Part shown: positions 1 to 11,221 of the stretch, piece after piece
Numbering within the stretch: the stretch's first letter is position 1
How the letters are laid out: each line of letters opens with the position of its first letter
Source of the DNA: Holothuria scabra
Lineage: Eukaryota; Echinodermata; Holothuroidea; Aspidochirotida; Holothuriidae
DNA: 64,000 bases
Reading direction: 5' to 3'
Assembly (NCBI GenBank): GCA_037179385.1
Contig: CM074195.1
Span: 6,242,438-6,306,437 of the forward strand
Program-made: the position numbers and the translations under genes
Notes under the pieces: model-generated
Database searches by the model: none
Seen by the model: only the letters and a program-made list of their open reading frames with translations
What the model was told of the DNA's origin: nothing

Positions 1-746
1 AAATTGAAGCCGACATGGGTTCACTTGATGTAGGGTAGTTTACTTCAAGTCGTTTAACTCCACGAATGTTATTAAGCATATTTTTTTACTGTGGTAAGTA
101 AGGTCAAATCATGCTATTTCACGAATCAACTACTTCGAAATTGGACACAATCCTTCTAAGGCCTCTTCTTGAATTCTTGTAAGGCAGCTTTTTGTGTTAT
201 ATAGATAATCGTATTGTGAAAGAATAAGTCAAATATATTCTCCCTACGTTGTCGCAATCCATCTCAGTAATACGAAACCTCGGCCCTGACTGCGATTTTG
301 AAACGAAAATGTCCTAAAAGATAAATTTGGCCTTTCTCACCCTACGAAAAAAGGGACTAGTTTGCGTACGTAAACAGGCCTGCACGTAAATCCTTGGACG
401 TAGGCGAGATCTAGACTGAGTGTCCGCCATTTTTGCACCAAGCGGTGCATGGCACTGAGGTGATTGGCAGAGTCCTCCGCTGGTTTAAAATCTGAGCCAT
501 GGAAAAAATGACCCCAAACTTCGAAAAACATCCTAAGAAAGACTTGGTCTCCCCTTCACGTGTTACTGTAATTGTCCAAGAGAATTAAATCAAGTTTCTA
601 GCTATTACAAATACAAATGCAATATTCCAGTATAATTTAAAGTTAAATTTTAAGCTACTGGACAGCTGGTACTAACGTTAAGGCTTAGTCATACCGTGTA
701 CACGGCTCGCATAGTCATAGGACAAGTCGTCCAAATATTAATGCAC
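1..746. other. no recognisable gene
   Basis: AT-rich sequence with no coding pattern, RNA gene or clear repeat boundary that I can support. Short open frames here lack codon structure and splice context. Confidence 0.5.
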
Positions 747-754
747 AGCTCGCC

Positions 755-2343
755 CAGTGGCGGAGCTGCCATATGGTCAGGGGCGCCCCCCTGACGGACC
801 AAAATCGTCTGTTGGCGCCCTTTTCAGGTTTTTTTTAATACACTTCACTTTTGCACCATTTTTGGCAAAAGACATAATTTAGTAGCATTGTTTTAAGGCC
901 CAGATAACAAAATGCTCAAACAGCCACCAGTAACTGTACTATCTGCACTTTATTCTGATGAAGAGGGTAATCTTCTGTAATAAAAGGATAGATTTTGCCG
1001 AAATGTATCTTCATGCTTTATACGCACTAATCAATGTTGTCACTGTGCTAAGTTAATTGCTTCCACACCAAGCGTGGTTATAAGCTTACAAAGTACACAG
1101 ACTGACATTAAATTTATCCTCCCGGCCAATAAAAGATGTTGCAAAGGGCGCAACAATAATTGTAGCGCAAATAGCCCTCTTGTTGTCGGAGATAATTGTC
1201 AACATATACACTAAAAAAGAGTTTATTATGATACCAAAATAGCTTCCACAACATTTTTCAAAACCATTTGAGAACATTAAGGTTAAAATAAAGTAGAACT
1301 GTTATCATAGAGGTAATGGTTAAGAGTTTTAATGAGCAGTTTCCATATTGCTTTTCTTCAAGTGACCATACTCAAAATGGCCATTTCTGACACTGTACGA
1401 TAATCCCATGAAAGTGCTTAATTCTGTACTTCCATGGTCTCAAAAGCCAGAAAATTGCATCTAATAAGCCTAGGTTCAGGCTACTTTTATTTATTATGAA
1501 TTCGGTACCTATAGAGAGCCGATTTCTTTCTCTGCTATTTCTTTCCATGTACTTAAATTAATGGCTATTTCAGAATGGTCACATGATGTAAGTTACGTCA
1601 ATAAATGTTTCCTCGTGTACTTATCTTAATTTTCAGATGCCAAAAACGAACACCTAACGGTGATTAATTTCCATTACTATTTCCCTCTGTAAGATTGCTT
1701 GCTATTTAGCTCTATCAGGTTTAATCTTTATCTTTACAACGTAGTCCATTATAACATTAAAATCTTAAATCAAGACCTGACAATAACACAAAATATAATG
1801 ACCGCATTCAATACTAGAATGAGAAAGAGGGGCATAGAAACATTGGTGTCCGCAGGTAGGGGCAAGGGGGAACTTGCCCTCCTCTGGAAAATAAAAAAAA
1901 AACCTGAAAAAAAACGAAGAAAACATAAAGAGAAAACAAAGGAAAATCAACATCAACAGTCCTTAACAGTTCACTCAGTGTTGTCCCTATGTTTATGCTG
2001 TAAATAGGCTTTAGAGTGATCGATCTGAGAGGCATGTTGGGCCAAAATTTTCTTGCGCTCCGCGCCAACACATGGTGGCGTGGAGCTTTTTCCCCCTTAA
2101 AGAATTTTGCCACCCCGAATGTTCTTCTGCGGAGGCCTGTGGATAGAAAATTTAAACACGTTTTAATAGAAAACTTGCTGATGAGAAATGGCAAAGTAGT
2201 TTTCTACCAGGTGCGGAAAATTAAATGGAAAGTCTGAAAAGCCGTGGCTTCGATCGTGCTGAGGCTAAGGGTATTTACTCGTTCGAAGCGCCCCTGCAGA
2301 CCATTTTCGCCCCCTCTGACCGAAGTCCCTAGCTCCGCCACTG
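755..2343. mobile_element. non-autonomous hAT-like DNA transposon with 8-bp target duplication
   Basis: The left end reads CAGTGGCGGAGC and the right end is its inverse, GCTCCGCCACTG. Immediately outside, the octamer AGCTCGCC occurs at both 747-754 and 2344-2351, a perfect 8-bp target-site duplication. An 8-bp duplication with CAGTGGCG-type ends is the hAT signature. The 1589-bp interior carries no transposase; open frames at 1699-2237 are short and A-rich or overlap on both strands. A module around 2040-2090 (CTCCGCGCCAAC then ATGGTGGCG) recurs in repeats at 16.7, 19.8, 47.3 and 47.6 kb, so this is one member of a dispersed family that needs a transposase encoded elsewhere. Confidence 0.85.
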
Positions 2344-2351
2344 AGCTCGCC

Positions 2352-2854
2352 CAATTAAGACAACAATAGGCCAAAAATAATAATAGGCCTAGTTAGACAT
2401 CTATATGTTAGTAGTGGTAGGTTACTTGTGTCATGTTCCAATAGCCTACTCAAAATCACTTCAGCAAACTGATAGGTATCAACTCGAATCAACAGCCTAA
2501 TAATTGGCTTTCGTTAACAATACAGCACGGTAGGTCTACGTACGACGGTGGCTTAGCTAGCTACGTTAGAACTCATCGAAGAAAAGAAATCAAGACGAAA
2601 AATACAACAGTATCATATGACGTACCATTCAAAGAAAATGTTTCACAGTCCATCTTGTTCTCTGGTGGGTGAAAGCAAGATAGCCCAACACTAGCAGCAT
2701 ATTTTCGAAACAGTAAATCGGTCCGGTTTGTAATCAGATAAGGCTAACGTTAATAGCTTACTTAGCAGGCTGCAGCCAGCGATGACGTTACAACAAACGA
2801 CTCTTGTCTTCTATTATGATAAAACGGCAAAAGAGCCCCCATGCCAGCCATGAC
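2352..2854. other. no recognisable gene
   Basis: Sequence between the hAT-like element and a candidate first exon. No feature is supported here, although it would be intron if the exon at 2855-2958 is real. Confidence 0.4.
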
Positions 2855-2958
2855 CTGAATAAAAGTGAAAACATGCAGTAGATCCGTGGTACATCGCGTA
2901 GGCTAGCTCTCTTGACTTGTCCTACGTTCATCTCAATAGCTATACCAGCCTCGGCCAT
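2855..2958 (-). CDS. candidate first coding exon, unknown protein
   Basis: On the minus strand an ATG in good context (ACAAAATGG) opens a frame beginning MAEAGIAIEMNVGQ. It runs about 35 codons to a possible splice donor (CAG then GTCATG). A short CpG-rich block (GGCCGCGGCCGCG) lies just upstream, as expected near a metazoan promoter. The peptide resembles no family I know, no second exon was identified, and the donor is a weak match to GTRAGT. The frame may be chance; the start context and CpG cluster are the only positive evidence. Confidence 0.25.
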
Positions 2959-3245
2959 TTTGTGCGGTACGTACACGCGTTACCGGCCGCGGCCGCGTAA
3001 ACGTAGTATAGTTATGCCCATACTGCACTGTAAATAATACGTACCAACACTGTGTTATCCAATAGTGTTACGTTACTGTACTGTCTGCAGTATATATATA
3101 CAATAGGAGACTAGTGTGTCAACTTAAACGATTGTGCAGGCTAAAGTGAAACTTGAAGTAAACTAACCTACATATCGTGACCTTCAATTGGCTTCACTAC
3201 ATTATTGTGGAATGCGCCTTCCTAGCGTATAGTTCACTGGGCTAA

Positions 3246-3279
3246 CCAATTATGACGTCAGCTGAAAGCCTCCTATAAA
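3246..3279 (+). promoter_or_regulatory. possible promoter: CCAAT, CRE palindrome, TATA-like
   Basis: Within 35 bp the plus strand shows CCAAT (about 3246), the full palindromic CRE TGACGTCA (about 3253) and CTATAAAG (about 3274), in the usual order. About 250 bp away is the CpG block at 2984-2999 that precedes the candidate minus-strand exon, so a divergent promoter is possible. No plus-strand product was found; a tRNA-like SINE follows directly. The motifs are visible; their function is inference. Confidence 0.3.
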
Positions 3280-3304
3280 GTAGTTAAATTGATTCAAATC
3301 GCTG

Positions 3305-3560
3305 TTAGGAGTCGTCGAGTAGAAGAGTGGTCTATTCTAGATGCTGTCACAGCAATGTGTTTCACACGTGCATGGGTTTAAATCCCGCTCGCTTTACGTC
3401 AGGTTTTCCAGGTAACTCTGGCTTTCTTCCCACTTTACAGTATGCTTGCCACTAAAATCGGTTGCTCAGCAAATTTCTTGGATCCGCCCTCGGCCTGCTT
3501 AACTTGTTTTAAGGGAAAGAACATGCGTGCAGTGCATTATGTTACGATTTCCCGGGTAAT
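3305..3560 (+). repeat. tRNA-derived SINE-like element
   Basis: The head resembles a tRNA: an A-box-like AGAAGAGTGGTCT, then about 50 bp later a B-box-like GGGTTTAAATCCC. The body contains a stretch ending GCTTGCCACTAAAATCGGTTG. The same tail occurs at about 8660, after a second version of the CCGGTTTCCTCCCAC-type block. The head plus a shared non-tRNA body is the layout of a tRNA-headed SINE. Ends and target duplication were not resolved. Confidence 0.5.
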
Positions 3561-3601
3561 GTTTAACTAATGAATAACACTACATAGAAACGCGAAAAGA
3601 A

Positions 3602-4360
3602 ACTAGACGGTTTGTACTTGCAGGCAAGTACTAACCGAAGCCACTGAAAATGGTATGAAACGAAACGAAAAAGCCCAATATTGCGCCACTTGATTCCAAG
3701 GCCCCGATTGAGTAAATACTAAGTCCTGTACAAATATGAGCAAAACGGCCTACCATGCTCACATTCCCAGAGAAGAATGTTCTGCCGCCAACACAACTTT
3801 AACAGTTGTGCCAGGAACGTACCTTTTACGCAGGCAACAGATGGGCTGTAAAATGTTTCTATTTCAGATAAGGCATTTGCACATGCGCAGATTAAGCTGA
3901 GAGTCTGAGACGTGCCAACGGACTTTTAGCGGTTGACAAGCGTTTTAAACAAGGGGGACTTTCGATGGTGTTGTCGTAGAGTAAGAAGTAGCGTTAGTCT
4001 GCGACTATTTTAAGTCTGGGACTATTTTATGAGTGATCAAATCAAGTATATAAAGAAAGTCAATAAAACTGCGTATCGACTTATCGTCCTTCGAAAAGAA
4101 GGCTTCCTATATGCCTCAAATAGGCTGATTATTCTATTGGAACACCGTCAAGTTGGTGAAATCGGGGAAATAGTCGAAATTTCCTCTTCATGGAAAAGTC
4201 AAGATAACTGCGTGCCAGATGAAATGCTGTATAAGGTTAGTTATATTCGTGTGTAAAAAGAGAAGCATCACAATGAAGCATACGCCGAGCCAAGAAAGAA
4301 GGCACGAGTTCACTTGACAAACTGAGCAAATCCAATAATCGAAGCTGTGGGCTTCGGTTA
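3602..4360 (+). repeat. dispersed repeat X, intact copy A
   Basis: The segment from ACTAGACGGTTTGTACTTGC to GGGCTTCGGTTA matches, in reverse complement, the two pieces 36541-37093 and 41943-42148. Short inverted ends are visible (TAACCGAAGCC near 3632, GGCTTCGGTTA at 4350-4360), suggesting a non-autonomous DNA transposon. Copy A carries the empty site (TTGT, 3806-3809) of the 4.85-kb element that split copy B. A 75-codon open frame at 4029-4256 has a diverged counterpart in copy B, interrupted there by a stop. No protein family is recognised. Confidence 0.8.
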
Positions 4361-5639
4361 AACATTATCTGTTGTATTGTCACACGGTGGATTTTGAATT
4401 ATGCCATTAAATGTTAGAAAATGATGATGTAACTTTTCATGCTGTTTTTAATGTGAACGTAAGAGCTCAGTTTGTTTCAGCAAAACTTTAATTTTCATAT
4501 GTAAAAAAGGAACCAAATTAACTCAGTGTGCTGAGACTTCCATTCAACTTCGACATTTATTTTTCAAGATATCAGTAAATAAAGCCAGTAGATTTGTGTT
4601 CCAAAGTGAACTTTAGGGCAGCAGGAGTTATATCACTTCCACACATTGAGAAGGAATGCTTTGTTTCCCTGTTTTTCATACTGATTGACCTTGAAATGAA
4701 TGGGAATAGGACCTCCATGTAGAGAATGCAAAGTTCGAAACGTCCTCAACATGTCCTTATGCATTCACATTTTGATAATAATGAATGATTAAGGTGAAAA
4801 TTTCTTTCGTTTATAAAGTTTCAAGAAAAACAAGAGACTTTCCAGTAATGTGAGGATATTATATAGTATGCGCTTGCTCCAAGTTCATTTTTTTATGCAA
4901 ATATAACAAATTTATCTGTTCATTTCTTGATAGGCACATATAAAATATCAATGCAAATTTCACTGCAATGCTGAGAATTAGTTTCCCTCTAATACAACAA
5001 AACTTTGTAACCTTAAATTCTTCTTTGAAAAATGACTACGTAAACAAAGGTTTTCAATGCTACTATGATTGTCAATTCCAGGATCTCTTTTTGCTTTATT
5101 GCTAATACCCTGATCAATTCGTGGCGAGGTCGTCACACAGTCCTATCCGTCGTCGTCCTGCCCGTGACGCCCTTTACACTCCCTTCTGTGCCGTCCTAGC
5201 CCTAGCAACTTTAAAAACAGACATGTTTCGCTTATATGTACGCATAAATCAAAACCCATAAAGAGATGCCCTTTGTGAATTGTCATGTGGCAAATATAAA
5301 GGTAGGCTGAAACACTGCAGATAACGTAAACTGTGTTACACATAGAATTGAGAGAAATACTACTTAATTAATAATAATCAGGCCTATAAGGACTGTTGTT
5401 TTACGATGCTAAGCTACCACGAATGCGGGAGAAGCCATTGGCTTATGAATTACAAATAGACGTCGGTTGGCAACCAACTCAACAATTTGGATCAAATTTG
5501 GTATTTATGGAAAGACCATTTCAGATGGGAAAACCGTAGGTTGCTCTTAGATAAAAAAAAAACCTTACTTTGACCCGGCCAGGAATAGAACTCCAACATC
5601 CCGGTTGCTAAGCTTCATCGCTTCAAATCAGTGTTTTAG
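4361..5639. other. no recognisable gene
   Basis: AT-rich sequence without coding pattern, RNA gene or duplicated block that I can support. Confidence 0.45.
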
Positions 5640-6115
5640 AGCTCGAGACCTGTCTCGAGACCGGTTTTTCCTGGTATCGGTCTCGGTCCTGGTCTCGACA
5701 CCCTATGGTCTCGGTCTCGGACCCTTGCTGTCTCGGAAATTGGTCTGGTCTCACTTCGAGATCGGCCCAAAATTTGTCAGTTTACTTTGTTCTTAAATTA
5801 GGTGCTTGTTGTCCGTTGTTATTTTATGATGGATATCAATAACATCAAACACCAATAACCCATCTAACCTAACCACACTTTATCGTAATATACTCATAGT
5901 TAACTTTTCAAAAATGTTAATTGCTTTGGAAATTAGGCTTATCATTGAGGTAGAAACCTAATGAACTCACACACACCATGTATAAGTGATTAGTTTTCTT
6001 CTGTGAGTTGATGAGTAGGTTTTTAACTTGGTCAATGAGGAAATGTAACACAGTTATTTATTGTGCTGTCATACAGGTTAGGTTACTCAGCGTAATCAGT
6101 AGTACTAGTCAGTGT
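5640..6115. repeat. dispersed repeat, copy 1, with GGTCTCG-rich head
   Basis: About 475 bp that aligns with 28672-29105. Both start in a run of GGTCTCG/CTCGAGACC words, continue through GTTAATTGCTTTG, and end in CAGGTTAGGTnACTCAGCGT. The head (5641-5760) is made of self-complementary CTCGAGACC and GGTCTCGG words. No open reading frame is shared by the two copies. Confidence 0.65.
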
Positions 6116-6340
6116 TGTAGTACCTGTACCCGTACTCGTACCCGTACTCGAGTACAAGATTCCGTACTCACACTCCCGCACCCGTACTCATGACCTGGTA
6201 CCCGCACCCATACCCGTACTCGTGGTCTGGTACCCGTACCCGTACAAGTGACCTGGTACCCGTACCCATACTTATACTCATATTCGTGACCTGGTTCCCA
6301 TACTCATGACCTAGTATTCATACCTGTGCTACTGGTCTTG
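6112..6340. repeat. GTACCC/GTACTCG degenerate microsatellite
   Basis: An array of roughly 6-12 bp words, GTACCCGTACTCG and TGACCTGGTACC, directly after CAGTGTTGTAGTACC. That same lead-in occurs before the CTCGAGACC-type array at 28672, so this is a sequence variant of the same array class. Confidence 0.75.
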
Positions 6341-6964
6341 TACTCAGACAACAACTTAAGTTTATAATGATTGACATCATACTACATAACCAAAGGTTCA
6401 GGATGACTTCTAGAGGGTGCATGATTTTATTGCATATGGAACTACTCACCACACAAAATTCTGATGATTCCCATCAACACACTTAAACTTATTTAAACAG
6501 ATCAGTGTCCACTGACATGTATGCAATTTTCAAATTCAATCCTATGTATATTATTACCTCCCCCCCCCCCCCCATGCTAGCTCCTATTATTTTTACTATG
6601 CTACCTGCCCCCTGTCTGGGAGAAGTGTCCATGGGGTTAATTGCACTATAAGGGGCAGGGAGCATGGGTGGTGTTTACTGGGAATCTGCTCTGGGTAAAT
6701 TGTTCAAGCCTGGGTGAGAATTTTATATTTTGGGTAATTAAGGCCTCTTCTTGTGGCATGAATGTTTTAGTCATCCTGGGGCCAAAAAAATAAGGGGAAC
6801 ACAGGACAAACATTATTCTTCTAATAATGAGAATAAGATTTTAACTAAGATTAAAAAGTGATACGTGATAGGGGCCTGGTCAAATTTAAGCACGTTTTGT
6901 ATACTGTAGGTTCTGATTGACAACAGTGTTCCATACAGTTGACTACTTGTTAGCATGGCTGTAA
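6341..6964. other. no recognisable gene; C-homopolymer
   Basis: No gene seen. A run of about 14-15 C residues lies near 6560, one of several C/G homopolymers in the window. Confidence 0.45.
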
Positions 6965-7095
6965 CCGAGTCCACCTAATCCGAGTCCGAGCCAATTACTA
7001 TTCCAGTGACCCACAATCCGGGCCAATTCCGAGTCCAGTACCCCCTCCCCCAGTCCAAGCCGAGTCCAAAGGATCCAAGTCCGAGTCCATCTCAT
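6965..7095. repeat. CCGAGTCC degenerate microsatellite
   Basis: An irregular array of CCGAGTCC/CCAAGTCC words, a third variant of the self-complementary simple repeats also present at 5.6, 6.1, 12.1, 28.7 and 30.1 kb. Confidence 0.65.
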
Positions 7096-7286
7096 TAGTG
7101 AACGTGCTGTTCACTGTACAGTGGCAGCACAACGAGGGACATGGGGCATTTCCTCCAGATTTAGCCCTTACCACCTCATTGTCTTCTACCAGTTACTTAC
7201 TATAACCTCCAAGCTTCTGAGGGCTTCACCTGCAGCCTTGACCCCTCCCACTGGAGCACACATTTCACTTCTAGTTCACTTTGTGT

Positions 7287-7602
7287 AAAAAAAAAATTGG
7301 CCCATAGTCTTCCCCCCCCCCCCCCACTAAGTTTGACATTCTTGTGTTATAGCCAGTGAAAGTGTGGCACGTGTTCAAGTACTGGATCGTACAGAATGTA
7401 AGATGGGCACAGGTACCAGCTCATGAGTACAGACATGGAGACCAGACCTGTGTAAAAAAATTGGCCCATAGTCTGCCCCCCACTTAGTTTGACATTCTTG
7501 TATTATAGCCACTGAAAGTGTGGCACATGTTCAAGTACAGGATCGTACAGAATGTAAGATGGGCACAGGTACCAGCTCATGAGTACAGACATGGAGACCA
7601 GG
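7287..7602 (+). repeat. tandem duplication, about 155-bp unit
   Basis: Two adjacent copies, starting at about 7287 and 7447, share TTGGCCCATAGTCT, a C run, GTTTGACATTCTTGT, GGATCGTACAGAATG and GAGTACAGACATGGAGACCA. They differ mainly in C-run length and a few substitutions, so the duplication is fairly recent. Confidence 0.85.
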
Positions 7603-8600
7603 TCAGGAGTAAAGGTATTAAGGGTCTGAATTAAAATTTCTCATGAGTTCAGGTATAGTTGGGTACTCACCGGGTGCTTTTCTCAGAGGGAATTCAAATC
7701 CTACCTACACTCAGAAATTACACTAACTTGATCATGCAGCTAGTGGATCAACCTATTATAGATTCCCCCTTACCCTTAAAAATACTTCTCAGATTCCCCC
7801 TCCCCCTTTCTCTTAACCCCCGCCCCCTTAAAAAAAAATATGTCGCAAGATATTCTTACAATTGCCCATTGAACCTGACAACACCTTCATTTTCTGATGC
7901 CTGGATGTAAACTGTATGTAATTCACTGCTGTTTGTTGTGACCGGACTTAGATTTTCACACATTGTCATCCTTGAGGTTCATTGTCAGTGCTTGAATAGC
8001 TTAATCAGCTTGAAGCAAGGGCTTTGTTGTATGAATCCCAGGGTTGAGCAACCTGTACCTATACTCCATGTTGTTCAACAATAAAAGTTTTTACAACGAA
8101 AGCAGTATGAATTGCTGGGTCTGAAAGTGTTCAGTAAGGGGAGATTACAAAAATCTTGAAGTACAGAACTGGATGATTCTAGGACAATACAAACTACCCA
8201 AGCTTATGATGTGGTATCTGATAATCCCTTGAGCTGAACCTAATCTACTCAACTTCATGGACAACTATTGATTGATAAACCTTGCATGATTGCTCCTGTA
8301 ACTATGAACATGTGGTCTGTGCCTTACTTTATTTATTTGCAATTCATTTTCAGTTAATCTATTGTCTGTGCTACGAAGTTTGCATCCTGTGTAATTCCCC
8401 ACATACAAATTTTTCAAAAGGGTATCTTCTGTGTACTTTAAGAAACTTGGGTAAGCTAACTGCTACAAAGAGACTGGTTATTCTTTCTGTCAGCTTTGTA
8501 TAGATTGAATGCAGCCTCAATAAACTGTCTTTAAAATCATATTTAGCAATGGCTACCAGGGCAGCTGAGCCTCTGCCTTTATTTTGAAGTACTAAACTTA
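7603..8600. other. no recognisable gene
   Basis: Unremarkable AT-rich sequence; the short open frames do not look coding. Confidence 0.45.
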
Positions 8601-8765
8601 CTGAGTAACACGTACGTGGGTTTTTCTCCGGGTACTCCGGTTTCCTCCCACTTGGCATAGGCTTGCCACTAAAATCGGTTGTTCAGCCGACGAAGTCGGT
8701 TGTGCACCGGACTGAAGCACCTTCGGGTGGACCAGTTAACTAGCCGACTTTGCTTGCTTTCTCCT
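8601..8765 (+). repeat. SINE-like body fragment
   Basis: Contains GTGGGTTTTTCTCCGGGTAC and CCGGTTTCCTCCCACTT, followed by GGCTTGCCACTAAAATCGG, which matches the body of the SINE-like copy at 3.4-3.5 kb. The tRNA-like head is absent, so this is a partial or differently headed copy. It is followed by a short CG-rich inverted stretch (GACGAAGTCGG). Confidence 0.5.
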
Positions 8766-8997
8766 ATAGTAAATTAATGATAGGGTAGGACAGTGGTAGA
8801 TCATGTTGGGACTATCTGTGCTTGGGGAGTATGGCCGGGTCAATTACCTCAGGATTTACTATGTTATAGCTAATTAAAATCAGTTCTCATACAGGTCTTA
8901 ATCAACCCATTCATTTTAACTCAAATACCAACATGATATGATGTATAGCTTTAATATAAACCTGTTTTTACAGTTATAGTTATAGTTTTTACAGTTT

Positions 8998-9370
8998 TAG
9001 TTAGTAAATCCAAATGATAGTGGAGTCTCGTGATCACCAAAAATTTACAATAATTAAGCTGCATTACCAATAATACATAGACAAACCCAGGTAGGCCGGC
9101 CTACCTGTGCAAGATTGCTTGTTTTAATCTTCCAGTATGAATTCTAAACTGGAGATTTGTGTAACATAAAGACCCAGAAACTGTTGGCTTTTTACTGTAG
9201 TGGTGTAACATTATATTTCATCAATGTGCTGCAGGCCACAAGGATATTTGACCAAAATAGAATCAATTCTTAGCATTTGTGATAGTTAGTAAATTCAAAT
9301 GAAAGTGGAGTCTCATGATTACCAACAATTCACAATTATTAAGCTACATTACCAATAATACACAAAGCCC
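8998..9370. repeat. pair of about 85-bp direct repeats
   Basis: The block TTAGTTAGTAAATCCAAATG to TACCAATAATACA at about 8998-9080 recurs at about 9285-9362 with a few substitutions (GGAGTCTCGTGAT versus GGAGTCTCATGAT). The spacing is about 287 bp. No coding function is seen. Confidence 0.7.
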
Positions 9371-10433
9371 TAAGAATACAGTCTAACCAAGCCAGTCCTA
9401 CATACTAGTCCACTTGTACACAGCATGCCTTTGCAATTGCACCTGAATTTTTGCTCACAAGTGTAATCGCTAGGCCTGCCAGTGACATGTGATTATTTAA
9501 TTTGTACTAGTCACTTCTAATTGCCTGTCTCTCCGAATGAACCCTAGGCCCATTTCTGTCAGTCCTGCCTCAACTTAAATTAGTAAGTGAAAAAGGTATG
9601 AAAAGTGACAGTGCATGGCATAGAACTCCACTAGAACTAACACTGACGGCACATGCTTTAAGGGGCACTTGCTGAGTCTATTACCTTCCATGACACTCTG
9701 TTTGCAGTAACTACGGGGGGGGGGGGGGGGGCTTAATCCATTTCCTACAGTGGCAGCTGTGGCACACTGAACTTGAACCAAATTCAACTACAGGTAGCCT
9801 AGTATAAAGAGCACAATTGAGTTGCTAGTTCATTTAGTACATCTGCAGGTTGCATGTAGGGGCCATTTGAAAGAGGATGGTGGGACATTTTTTCTTGGAT
9901 CGTTTTCTTACTTTTTCTCATGGATCTATTCGCCTAGTCATATTGGCCGTAAGCCTGTGCTGCAGACATTAACTTAGTCTCTCAGAATTGGTGCTTGCAC
10001 TAAAAGAAGTAGCTATATTTGTCACCATGCATCACTCACTCTTAGAAATCATCCTTTTCAGTTTTCAGACTTCTGTCTCTAACTCATCTTCGATGTCACT
10101 GTGCTCATATGATATATGCCATGTGACTGTCATAGATTCTTGGTTCTTGATAAACTCAAATGTCACTGTAGCCTAGTTTCGTACTATAACGTTACCACAA
10201 GTTACAAACATTTTGCAATGTGATGCTTGGTGCACATTGTTGTAACAAAAACCATACAATCCCTTATTTGGTAGCACTATAATGTGACCTGAATTGAGGC
10301 CAGTATATCAGCCGTTCTGGTTTACACAGTTAGCCAGAGAGGCCTGATTTCCATCACATTTTCCATCAAGTTGTGCATGCATACCAGTAATCAATGCTAA
10401 TGCCTAGTTGTGACGTCACTAAGAACTATCTAT
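9371..10433. other. no recognisable gene; G-homopolymer
   Basis: No gene supported. A run of about 18 G residues lies near 9715-9731. Confidence 0.45.
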
Positions 10434-11221
10434 ACTGTGGAGTAGCAAGGGGGCACGTGCCCCCTGGAAAATCTTGTGCTCCGCGGCAGACTAAGATTTT
10501 CAAAAAACAATGTGTCTTCTGTAGTCACAGTGTGACTGCAAACGAGGAGGGGTAATTGTTTTCATGTTGTTCAAATGGAAAATGCGATTTCCGGCTGTCT
10601 GAGAGGTTTTTTTCACAAATTTCTGCACACTTCCAACTACACCAATTGAAGGTTGCACACAGCTCAGGTAACCGTTCTGGTAGAATTAAGCCTACATCTT
10701 TCCTTAAGAGAATCACATTTAGCTTCCTATCAACTACCTTCACCTTCTCTTTCTGGTTCAGCTCCCCTTCTTTAAAATGTTTCCCCGATCTGCTCTTGGT
10801 AGTAGTTTCACTACACTTGTTACCAATAACATCTTACTTAGAGCTGCCCCGAGAGTTTATTTTATTCTTTTTCAAAATGTCAGTGGAAGTCGCTCTTGGT
10901 AGTATGATCACTGGTTTGTTTTTAACCATCTTACTTGAAGTTACCCTGGAGGTTATTTTTATATCAGTGTTAAGTCAGTAGAATTACTCATAAATAACGA
11001 CTTTACTACCTCACAAACACCCTGAAACTCAGGTGCTTCAGGTGGCTTTTCCCCCTGGACCCCAACACGACGTGGGCCCTAATGCAGGCCCGATGACCCC
11101 ACCAGAAGACCCTCATGCCTTGGGCTCGATGGCGCCTCCGGCGCAATGAGTTGAGTCTAGCAATGTCCCTTCAAAAGGGTTATTTCCCCAGTGCCCTCCT
11201 AGAATGAAAAGTGGTGACGCC
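10434..11221. mobile_element. probable hAT-like non-autonomous element, degraded
   Basis: The left side reads TGTGGAGTAGC followed by the palindrome GGGGGCACGTGCCCCC. The right side ends GGTGACGCCGCTG, the inverse of a CAGCGGCGTCACC-type hAT end. It abuts, at about 11222, the start of homology between this region and a dispersed repeat at 29.7 kb. The 8-bp flanks do not match, so the boundaries are approximate. Two convergent short open frames occur inside (10525-10981) with no recognisable domain. Confidence 0.4.

Noticed and set aside
3305..3400. Functional tRNA gene
   Set aside because: A- and B-box-like words are imperfect, no cloverleaf can be drawn, and the body matches a repeat elsewhere.
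6558..6574. Functional meaning of C/G homopolymers (also 7311, 9715, 44941, 48308, 63251)
   Set aside because: Common mutable simple sequence; several lie in or next to transposon ends. No other evidence of function.
7287..7602. CRISPR-like or regulatory array
   Set aside because: Only two tandem copies of a 155-bp unit with no spacer pattern; a simple duplication in eukaryotic DNA.
10556..10981. 141-codon plus-strand frame
   Set aside because: Lies in a hAT-like repeat with an overlapping antisense frame; Phe/Ser/Leu-rich translation without a motif.
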